A DNA stretch of 59,120 nt, from the NCBI GenBank assembly GCA_002633005.1, contig NMRA01000177.1, positions 598,861-657,980 on the forward strand, written 5' to 3'. The stretch is from Phoronis australis. Taxonomy: Eukaryota > Phoronida > Phoronidae. A program made the translations under genes and the position numbers. Shown one piece after another: positions 12,101 to 24,100 of the stretch; the stretch's first letter is position 1; each line of letters opens with the position of its first letter. Under the pieces are notes generated by a model, which was not told where the DNA came from, made no database searches, and saw nothing but the letters and a program-made list of their open reading frames with translations.

Positions 12101-15100
12101 CATGCTGTACAAGAAAATAAATGTTCTAATGGAAAACTAATATTTCACCTGCATCCTTGCCGAAAAAATAGCTGAGAACCACCCGAGCAAAACTGTAAGA
12201 TTATATGTGGCGGTTCTTACATACTGTACTCCGAGTAAAATTTACGAAAGTGCACCTTTTCAATGGCACTCTTTCTGAGCCATGACATTGTGATGGGCAA
12301 TCACTTTATCAAATAATTCAAATGGCAGTTGCACTGTAAAATTTTCTATATTTTACGTAATAAGAAAAGATGACTGAACTTTCGATGTTTGTAAAAGCAC
12401 ACGCGATTCTATCTGATGTGAAACCGGGTATAACGCTTATGGTCTCAACGAAGAAAAATAAGTGACAATGTTAATAAAAACAACAAGATTTTTCAACTTC
12501 GTCATGTTTCGATGTCTCATACATGATCATCAGGATAAGAAATCAAGGCCATCTACAATCTTGACCCACACAGTGTAGAGCTATCATCACGCAACATAGC
12601 AACAAAACATAAAGGACAACGTTTATGCTCAGACTGAACTTCCATCTGTCTACAGCCAAGAAAACATGGTATGAGGAAACGACAGAATTTAGATTTATCA
12701 CGCCACAACAGATTCACGTGTCTGGTGCTAATGGGATGATTTTAAAGATACTCTTTCCGACTAAACTACAGTATTACTAGTTTAGCTGGCTGAAAACAAA
12801 ATAGGCCATTTACTGTTATAAAATCGGTCTCTCATCACCCTTCGTCGTTTATTTATTATCTAAATTCTTAAGCTGTTTTAATTATATCTTTTTACATGTA
12901 TTTAATTATTGTTTTACTACTTTGTATTGCTATATTGCTATTTTAAATTTTGTTGTTGAGGGCCCTCTTGGAGAGCAGTGCTGTCACTGAAGAGGCCACC
13001 CACATTTTAAATGCTACAATAAATAAATAAAATAAACATGAGGCCTTCTTTTCCGTCACCAAGAATATTTTGGATAGAGATGAAGCTGATCGAGATCTTT
13101 TCAACTTAGGGCTCTCGCAAAAAGTAGCTGAAGACATGCCCAGGTATCCCTTTTGTATGATTATTAGCGTTAGACACCTTCGACGTTTGTTGTCAAGACC
13201 AGAGCTTGCGCGTCGTAACCATTACTCAGACATTGACGATGTGATTGGTTTCATGGACCGATGACAGGGCAGCAACATGCTAATAGATTCATGCACCACA
13301 AATGTGTCACTAAAGGCTTAGTGGTGAAACGAAAAACTGTGCGAATTACTCTTTCTGCTGTCGATCAAGATGGTAGATGGTGTGACAATGTGACGAGCCA
13401 GAAGACATAGTGCGACACACTGAGGAAAATTATCTCGGGATAATTAAGTCGGGATCTTGAGATTATTAAAAAAGGAACGCACGATGTCATCTTTGGGCCA
13501 CCGCATAAATGAAACCAGTTCCGATAACTTGTTGTGACATGTACGCAACCTAGTAGAAGAGAAGAACAGCCGACGCAAAAGATAGCACCAAAATTTTTGC
13601 AACAAAATAACGGTAGAACGCCAAATTTACCAACACCCGTACAAAATTTAGTTTACTCAAAGAAGAGTAATGTTTTTAATGACACACACATGACTTTTGG
13701 CAACACCTCCGTCTGCCGTTAGGTGTCAGCTAAAACAACTTAACTTGTTGTTATCGAGCTGAACTACTAGATCCGAAATTGATACAAAGCAGGTTCAACT
13801 TGTTTTTTTGGGTGGCATTCTCTAACTCGGCCTATTTTGCGACCGTCCCACAAAACCAAAGCGACCATGACGGAAATCCTTTGCAAGCGTACCACAGCAA
13901 TCGATTTTCCACGACGGTGTTTTTGATAACATTTCACTGAAACCATATTGAGCCGTATTATCAAAATGGTCCTTGTGAAAGCAAACGAACTGAAGCAGCC
14001 GTGTTACCAAATGAAGGCTTAGAGCCTCAGTCCATTGGCAAACGGAATGGGAGCGTGTTCTTTTCAGCGTGTCTTGTAATCGTCGCTATAACAATACATA
14101 TGAGAATCCGGCGAATGTCGTCCCTGCAAATATTTATAAAGTTGTGCTCGCTGTAGATTATAGTCTAGATTCTTCCGCGGATACCATCAAACAGATGTTT
14201 ATGATTCCCCCATCGTGTGCTATCTGTGCCTTCCTGATTCGTGCGTGCGTTGCACAGCAACGAGTTTGAAGCTATTCGTTTGGCTCAGTGCAGTGCACGC
14301 ATTCTCAAAAAAACACAATGTGCTGCCATGAAAGCTGTCAGTTTATCCCATACGCGTTCAATCTGATGAGTACAATAATGCCATGCAATAACGTTTTCCG
14401 TATTCACCTCTCGCACTACTTCAACAGTGACCTCTTATATGGAAAGTTCAAAAAGTAGGTCAATGCCAACTCGACGTCGTCAGCCGGTTCGATCATCAAA
14501 CTTTCCGAAAATAGTCTAAAGTAATACAGTTGCGGCAGTGTAAATAACACTCAATATGCAATCATGTCCCAATCGTAATATCTGGAACAGGACTGTTAAT
14601 TATATTACAGTTTTGTCTCAGTTTTCAGTTGCTAAATATTATATCGTCTGCAACTCAGGCGCCGAATCCTCGGTGATTACAATAACAAATATTGTAGTAA
14701 TTTAACTATTTTCAGGAGATGTTACAAGTTCAATACAACGCTACCGTTGCTTTTGTCCTTGTTACCTCTTTTCCAGTAATATATCGTTACATTTAAAACT
14801 GTTTCTTTTACTAGAGAAAGCTTGCAACTTACGACGCGCAAGTACTTACATGCAGGATGTGATCAGCCACGTGAACAGTCTGAGTGAAGTATTTAAAAAA
14901 TCTGCCGAAAAATGAAAGAAACTTAGGAATTCGAGGCGTATGGGATAAATACAACACGTAACTCGATTGTCGTCCATGAAATAGTATCCCACTCGACATT
15001 ATTCCGATACGTGGAATAATGTCTCGTGGAATCAGTATTACTTCATGTACGCCACTCTCGGTACGTTTTGTGTATTTATCCCATACGCGTTGAATCTGTC

Positions 15101-18100
15101 GAAAGAAATACGGCCATGTAATAAATTATTCCGTATTCACCTCCCGCACTACTTCAACAGTGACCTCTGACATGGAAAGTTCAAAAAGTAGGCCAATGTC
15201 GACTCGACGTCGTTAGCCGGTTCGATCACCAACCTTTGGAAAATAGTTTAAAATAATACAATTACAGCAGTGTAAATAACGCTCAACATACAATCAGGTC
15301 TCAATCGTTACATCTGGAACAGGACTGTTAATTATATGACAGTTCTGTCTCAGTTTTCATTTGCTAAATATTTTATCGTCTGCAACTCAGGCGCCAATTC
15401 CTCGATAACTACAATATTAAATATTGTCGTTATTTAACACTTTTCAGGAGATGTTACAAGGTCAGTGAAAAGTTACCCTTGTTTTCATCTTTGTTATGTC
15501 TTTTCAAGTAATAAATCGTCACATTTAAAACTGTTTCTTTTACTAGAGAAAACTTGCATCCTAATGCGCAAGTACATACATTTTAGATGTGATCCGCCAA
15601 GTGAACAGTCTGAGTGAAGTATTTAAAAAATCTGCGGAAAAAATAAAGAAACTTAGGAATTCGAAGCGTATGGGATAAATACAAAACGTACTTCGATTGG
15701 CGTAGATGAAGTAATATCCCACTCGACACTGTCGAAAGTTGTTCTAAAACTGGAGCTGAAAAGGTATCAAAGACCAGACTATTCCGGGCATCTAGCTAGC
15801 AGAGCCACAGGTCGTTGCGTATAAAGAATGACCATTGGAAATTGTCGGATTTGTTGTCTAATTTGACGGGAAATCCGGCGCTTGTTGTCTAGAACCGTAT
15901 CTCAAGAGTCTCGACTGGTGAACACAAATGACAAAATGAAAATGGACCAATGAAATAAGACTTGATTTGAAAACTACAGCACTCGATCAAAACTCACTCG
16001 AGGAGACAGCCGGAAATTCACAGTGCAAACTCTCACGGCTAGTCTCGGGGTCGCAAGCTCTAATAATAAAACACATAGGTCACGTGCGGGAATAATTACT
16101 AAGCGGGGGAGGCGAAAGCCAACCCACTTTATTCAGTGCCGTGCCGCCCATGGTCTATGGGCGGTACACCACAGGGGGTTATTACCCCCACTTATTTCAT
16201 TGCTGCGCCGCCCATGATAAAGCGCTGAACTCGTGCCAGGTTAAAAATAATTTATCACAAACTTCGGTACGTTTCTCTACACGTAGGCACATCCACGGGG
16301 AGAGTTGTTGGAACGATTGTCAGGTCGACTCACACCACGAGCGCTCCTAGATGTCGATAGTGTTCGACTGGTATGGACGACGGATTCGGCAAAAACAGAC
16401 AAGGGATTTTTACTCAAATGGAAAGGTTTGATTGTCGAAAAGTTTTTCCAATATTTGCAACGACCCGTCTCTCGGAGACAACTGTTTGCGGACAATATGT
16501 GTATTGTTTAGTTTGCAAAGATGTTTGTGTGTTGTTTTGAGAACAAAAGATAAAGAACTAATCTCAATTTCAAAATAGGATTTTTGCATGTTTGATAGAT
16601 GAAATGTTCAGGAGAGCCTGCCATGTATAATTAAATCAAGGTAACTTTGCGAGATATATGCAGGCCTGTAGGAAGGCAAAAATTATTGAGGGGGGGGGGG
16701 NNNNCACAAACCAATTCGACTTCGCCAAACTAACCCCCTTCCTATCGTCACCACCTGCGTTCCCGTGATTTCTTACAAGATTAGCATCTAATTGCCAAAA
16801 ATCATATATCAATTAGTCAATTATCGTAGATACATAAACATGTAATTCAGAAACCAATATTCAAATCCATGAGAAATACGTTTACCTTAATTAATGACTT
16901 AAGTCATTTTTGATCTCCTATTTGTGAGTTCCAACGTCAAAAGCGCAGTGCATTTATTGTCATTTGAATTGTGAGTGTTATTTTGGGAACTGTCCGAATT
17001 TCATCAATGTCTTTGAGAGCTAATTTAGATAGGCAAAATCGTCTATAGGTGTATAATGTACTATTTGGGATCGGATTATAGTTTTTATAACTTTAGACTG
17101 CAACAAAATGCACTGCAACTTCATCAGTTCTTTCAAGATTAGCTTCTATTTGTCAAAGCATCATCTGTAAATCTGCTGATTTTCGTAGATACATGAACAT
17201 GTAAATGAGAAACCAACAAATTTTTTTTATCAAAGCGGAATGTTGAAAGCAATTTCCGCAGGCATGCTCGCGGATTTTCGACTGGTAACTGGAGGAACAT
17301 GAGAGATGGGGCATTCGCATTAAGGTATCTTTTCGTTCATTTCAGAGGTACCTATAACGGTTCAAGAGTTAAACTTGAACTCCAAAAAACGAGGCTGAAA
17401 TCTTTGTTTTTGGTTTCGAGTACTTTGACTACCCTGTTCGTTTACAAATCGTAGCCTCGACAGTATTTTCAACATATGCGAATTCCTCACAAACAACTCC
17501 TAGTAACGATCTTCAAAATAAGTACTGTTCTTGTGATACTAGCTATGGGATAAAAGTAAAATTATTTTATAACTAACCATCGGAAATAATCATTTTGTGT
17601 AATTCACAAATAGTGGTCTTCACGTTCCCCGAAATTCCACCCTTTCGATGGCGGTCGATCCTATTGTATTTTTCACATTTTTTGGTTGTTTGGATCGAAT
17701 GTTTTGATACTGCTGTGCTATGCACGAATGCGTTTTTTGATGAATTTGTAATCTCAGCTTTCCTCGTAAATACTTGGCAGAGTCGGATTTACATGTATAG
17801 AGGGACAAAGGGAAGAGAGGGTCCTGTCTGAAATGGGACACCTCAATGGGAAAGGCTAAACATCATTAAGCGAGGAAAAAAGTTAACTGTAGTTTAATCC
17901 ATCGTGGTATGACTCTGGAAGAAGTGACTTTCCTGAACATGAAAATCGGTTGCACGTTTTCACAAAAAATAAAAATAGAGGTAATTGATTCCAACATTGG
18001 GCCCTCTCTCCGTGAGCAGCCCCTTATGAATTTGTCAAGAAAAACACAAAAATGGTGGCAACTTGAATGCCATCAATTTCTCCCCTTAAATGTCTGGACC

Positions 18101-21100
18101 TCTAAATATGAAAAGCTTTATATTAGTTTTCTAAAATCAGGAAAAGGCAGCAATTGATGCTAACTGACAGGTCATCAATTTTTCTCAAGTGATATACAAT
18201 TTTGAGAAAAAAACCCCAAAAAATACAACCACAGTTGTCTCTGTTATCCCTTACCCGAAAGGGGCCTCTGGAAAAATACAGTTTTGCAGAAAAATAGTCT
18301 TATTGCATTAAAAATCCAGTAAATTAATATAATCCGCAAAAACTTCGCTTCACAAATATTCTCGATTTTTCGAAATACTTGTATGAATGATTAAGTGCAA
18401 GTTTTAAAGAATGTTTAGACGACTATGCTGCAAAAACAGAGACCAAACGTCAATATCCTGACCACGGCCCTAAAAGGGTAAAACATGCACTAATACTGAG
18501 TTGTCAATGCTCTTTTGAATTTTCTCTCATCTCCGTGTTTCGCAGTCTTTATTTTCTCGACTGTCCCCGGCCCCACGCCTATGTCGGTTGTCACCCTGAC
18601 GCCTGCATTTTTTGGAGGGGGGAGGAGGCACGTGCCCCCAGCCCCCCTGCTTCCTACGGCCCTGATATGATCATTGTGAAGTAAGAATGTCCAGTTATGT
18701 AATTATAAAAGTTCCTACGCTACAAGTAAAATGCACTGCACAAAAAGGACTTTTTACCAAATTGGACGACAAGTTTATAAGTAAAAGTGTAGCAACTAAT
18801 CTAGACTTTGGGATTAGATATTCAGAAAAGTGAATGAAACCGTCGAAGAGTGTATTGCTTGTGCGCACCCAGCCTAAAATATAGGGGGAGGGGGAGGCTC
18901 GAATTTTTCGGTATGCGGCAAAAATGAACGGGGAATAAAAAACGGGTAACTATGTACGAATTGCGCATCCGCGCATAATTCCTGTGGACTTTTGTCTTGT
19001 TTACTCTTGCTTTTTGTTTCGCTGAGGCAGACCTTTTTGCCCAATTCGCCAAATTGGGGGCCTCATTCGAGCCTCCCGACCCCCCCCCCNNNNCCCCCCC
19101 CCCGGGTACGCCCATGCATTGCTACGTATTATAAATAGTTGTGTGCTAAGTGTTCATCCTTTATTACTTGTTCACGCGAGAATGGAACCTTATGTTTCAG
19201 TGTCTACATGCGCAGTTCCCGTGATCCCTTCTCACGGACGAGTCCAATGTTCGGGAATAGACGAAGGTGACACAGCGCAATATGAATGCACTAGTGTAGG
19301 CTATGAATTAACCGGGACCTTCAACATGGCTATCTGTCAAAAGAACGGCACATGGAGCATCCCGTCACCAAGATGCGTTTGTATGTATTATTCAATGAGA
19401 AGTTATAGGCCTGTTAAGAAACAAAAACAAAAACAAAAAAAAACAAACAAAAAAGAACAAAAACAACAACAACAAATTCATGTTTCAAGGGACATTACTG
19501 GCGAGAAAAGTAATTCTTCCGCAGTTTGTAATCGAACCTGGTTTCTTGGAGTCACAGCCTAACACTCTGCCTCTGAGTTGAAGCTCACTCGGTACAGGCC
19601 GGCAAATGGAAAAGACACCGGTATTGATTTCGACGGATACTTGGAAGACAACGACGAGAAATGGCGATTTGTAAGAAAATCGCAAAACACAACTGTACAG
19701 ATGTTCTTGCTCTGGTCAAAGCTGTTAATATTACTTTATTCAGTGTAAAACATGTGTATATTGTACTAATAAAAAGACATTTGCCTATGACTTTGTGTAT
19801 TATTTTTTTTCAGAACGTGTATATAGTTTGACTAACCTCTTTCCATATTTTGCTTGTAGTGAAATCCTGTCCACCACTGGTTACTCCAAAAAACGGCCAA
19901 ATTACCGTGAGCACGATTACTTACGGAAGCTATGCCACTTACAAATGCAATACATTCTATTTGCTGAATGGAAATTCACGGCGATATTGTCAGGCCAACG
20001 CCACATGGACAGGACACGACCCATCATGTGAAGGTAAAAGAATTAAAGTATATTGCACCAGAGCCGTTGAAGTGAGAGCTGAGAGGCATTCCTAATTCTC
20101 ACAGCGATCATTTCAAGTTGATGATGATTGGGAAAATAAATAAAAACGCCGGGAGAATTGGAAGTAGCATGGAGGAAGTGATAGTGTTCGGAGGCTAAGG
20201 TGGTGGTGGGGGTGAGGGGAGGGGGGGTGAGGTGGATGGAAGTGATTTTCGACACTGTACACCTCTCAGCCTCACCGAAGCGTTTTATCTTTTGACAGGG
20301 CTGGGCAATCTATTTTTTGGAGAAATGGAATTATATTATACTTATGTCCGTGTAGATGAGGGTGTTTATGAAGCATTGTTTAACAGTGTCACGCGCAAAA
20401 TACCTTTTTTCAGTATTTAACAAACTCAAACGAAAAAATGAATTAATTCATGTTAGCTCATAAAATCGGTTTCATAATATTCTTTAACTTGATATGATTT
20501 CATTTGCATCACAAAAAAATATCAAACCAAGTGTGAATCAAGAAAACGCTTTTTTGGTGTTGGCCAACCCTAAATCTTCAAATTCGAAAATGACACATAA
20601 ACGCATTACCTTTGACTTGAGTTGCAGGGTTATTCAGCAACAATTTAAGAGCGTATGAGTGTGGCAGTGTTTTTAAACCCGGATTTAGAATTCAACACTG
20701 ACAACTAGGCAGCAGCAAAATGCCCTTTTGAGGATTCTCTGCTGAAATCTGAGCTGCGAACCTTTTGCTAATAAAAGCGCACGCTTTAGAGATTTAAAAG
20801 TGTCAGCAAATTGACGGCTAAATATGAAAAGTAACGGTTTGTTTTGTTGCCGTTCAAGCCTCTGTCAAACATGAGAATACTTTTACTACTAATAACAGGC
20901 ATATTGTTGCATTTACTGCATGAGAAAAAACTTATTAAGAATTCCATTTCTTCAGTTCCCGACTGTGGTCCACTTAAAACACCATCTTTTGGTAAAAAGA
21001 TTGGTGAAGATACGGTGTACGACTCTATCGTCCATTTCGTTTGTCATTATGGTGTTCAAACGGTGAACGGGTACAGCGGAAGTCTGAGACGAACTTGTCA

Positions 21101-24100
21101 GAGGGATGCCACGTGGTCTGGGACACCTGTCACGTGTAGAAGTAAGTAGGACCAATGTGTAGACATATACAGAGGCCACGTTTGCAAAATAACTAGGCTC
21201 ACTCAGCCTAAAGCACGGCACAGTGACTTGACCGTGACCTAATTTAACACAATTAAAATATTTCTGTGAGATGTCTTTTTAAACTTTCAGGTTTCGTGTT
21301 TTTGAGGTTCAGTCGTTTTGACGTAAGGATCAACTGCCGACTCATGCATGGCGTCTGTTCGCAACTCCAAGGAAAATTTAGGGCCTAATGGCTATGTGAC
21401 TTGTCTTCAAGCCACTATCTCTCCCAACCCTGGAATGGAAAAAGTTCATGTCAGAGCAAGATATTGTTTCAGTTACTTATAGGAAATTACAGCAATAGAA
21501 ATAACCATTGAAACTTTTCAAAACTCAAGAAGAGGATGAGCTGAACAAACTGGCAAGAATTGCAATTCTGAAGAAAACAATACAAGCGTTTACAATAAAC
21601 TTGTTAGTTGGTAGACATTAAATATAAGCCATGAGGTTAGTGCCTCAGTTTCACACAAACGTCAAAATGAGTGCAGTTATAGTAAGAACAATAGATGTTA
21701 CGCTGTGAATAGCGTCAAATCTGAAAGGGAGAGTTTGGTGTGAGATTTCCAAAAAAAAACATGAGCAACAAAACAGAGAAGAAATAGATTTCACAAGCTA
21801 TTGTTATATGAATAGCTCAAATTTGAGCGACTCCTTAATGTTTCCAGATCCCGTTGGCTGTGATTTTGAGAACGATTTCTGTGGTCTGAAGCCAACAGTA
21901 CACAGCGGTCACTTCAAATGGTTCATGCAGCAGGGCGGTGAAGGGCGCCATGCCTCGTTTTCGCAAACCGGGAACTCCATCAAGAACGGAACAGGATCTT
22001 TGATTAGCAGGGAGTTTCACCCAACCCGGTCCTGTTACACGCTGACGTTTAAGCACTCACTATCAGGGAATGGTAAGATTTCACAAACTTTACATGTATA
22101 TAATCACATCGTCACACCGCAATAACAAATTTTAACTTTTCACGTGAGACGGAGTTTTGCTGTGCCAAAAGTAACCCAGAGGCTGATCGGGCTTGTTCGT
22201 GAATCAATTTCTTCTACAAGCCTGCAAGCGAAGTAAAATTGGTATAGGCCTACATAATGGACTATCTTATTCTAATTTCCAGTGCGACCACAGGCGCACA
22301 TTTCAAGATCTTCCGAGCATTTGAATTTCCCGACGTATCAGAAACCAACATGAAGGTTTTCACTTACAGGTAGTCTGCGTGTCTACAAAACTGAGAGAGC
22401 AGCTTTCGTGGACAGCAAGCACACCTTATTACTAGACATACTACCCGTCTCCACACGCGTATGGATCAATAGTTCCGTGAAGGTCACTACTCAGCCATAT
22501 ACCTATTTGTCGGTAAGCATTTTCGGACTTCCGTATCCGGTTGCTAAACCTCTCACACCATCGTGTCTTAACTGAGACACTTTCTGTACGACTATATACA
22601 GCAGGATATAATTCTTCAAGACTCAGTAAAACTGTACATTTACAATATTTGACTATTAAGGTTATTCCGTCTTTATTTAAGTCAACGAAGATTATAAGCC
22701 TTTGCTTACAAACGATCTGATGTCCTCCAAGTTTTCCGACGTCATTTGAACCACCTGCGGTTAAGTATGATCTACCTGAGAACGTCTTGCTCTTTACCAA
22801 GATAAAAATAGAGTTTTTGTTTCAATGAACAACTGACATGATAACATTGCGTACAAGCCTCTTGAGAACTCTAGATGACGGGTACCAGTTTCGCTTTAGT
22901 GCGAAATTATGCATTCGAGCGCACCTCTGACGGGTTTCCTTTCCATGGGTCAGCACAAGACAAACTCCAGCTTTATACAAGCTGTACCATGTTACACAGC
23001 AAGCATCATATTCCTCGAAATAAAAGTATGACGTAGATAAGGGGACAAGCATTACTTATGACAATCCCAATAGCAATTATAAAATTCCCAAGTGACTTGA
23101 CTTGAAATTAAAGGAAACCGCGCGAAATCAACACAGACGTCAGCATTGAAACTTATCACTTATTGACGAATTACGGTGACGCCTTGTTGCCTGTTTCCTG
23201 AGGCTCTATTGATGACTTCACGACGCATCTCGACTCCGATGGTTTTACGGCATTAATTTTTGCATTTCAGTTTGTCTTCGAGGTTACTTGCCGTGACGCA
23301 TGTAGGGTGAACGTGGACGATATAAGACTCGAGGAAGTGTGCAAAGGTGTGAAAACACGAGCTTCGCTTTGCAACAGCAGAAATTGCAAGCAGCAAGATT
23401 CCGGCCAAACCCCGAACCACACTATTAACCCGACCTCTGGCCATGCTATTGGTTAATTACTAATGAACAGCCAGGCTATCCTGTCATATGTTTACGGTTT
23501 TATCGTGCACCCCTTCACAGTGCTACGTAAGGGGGCACGAACAGTTCTCACAGGGGGTTGTCTATTTAGAACACACGTCAATGGACTCGTCACCCTTTCT
23601 TCACTCTGTCAATAACGGCATGCAAAGACAGAAAAGTTTTGAGTCATTTCACATGACAAGCTCTATAGATGAGCACAGAAACTTTTTCTCTCTTTTATTT
23701 TTGACCCTTTCAGTCCTACCAAAAACCAAGCTAGACTAAGAAAAATAGGGACAAAAACGCAAAATCGGCACTTTTCACCCCAAAACCACCACTTCCCCAG
23801 CCTGCCGATGCTGAACTAAAGCCAAGATTAGATTCCGAAAGCAAATTTCCTTCCGATTCCAACTTGAAAGTACTGTCAACCAACAAGTTTTTTTGAAAAT
23901 CTGGCTTGTTTGAGGGCTACCTGAAATAGCGGCCAATTTCACAGTTGCTACCCAGCAACTAAAATGCACAATTTCAACAGGGGGACGCCATCTTCAGTTG
24001 AAAAAGAGTGCAGCTACAGCCGAGCAAATGGTCTTTATCATTCTCAACATGTTCACATATACGAACAAACCACATTCACTTGGTCTACATGCAATACCTA

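Larger units (their letters stand above)
11724..13502. mobile_element. 1.8 kb element with long inverted repeats around an integrase-like relic
   Basis: The left end GGTGGCCCAAAGATGACAT (11724) recurs in reverse complement at the right end (to 13502). The similarity continues inward for more than 60 bp through AATTATCTT, CGAGATC and GACTTAATTATC. Between the ends lie a retrotransposon 3' tail (12840-13036) and a decayed integrase-like gene (13040-13440). Target duplications are not obvious. The element lies in the 5.3 kb intron that splits CUB1. Confidence 0.5.
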
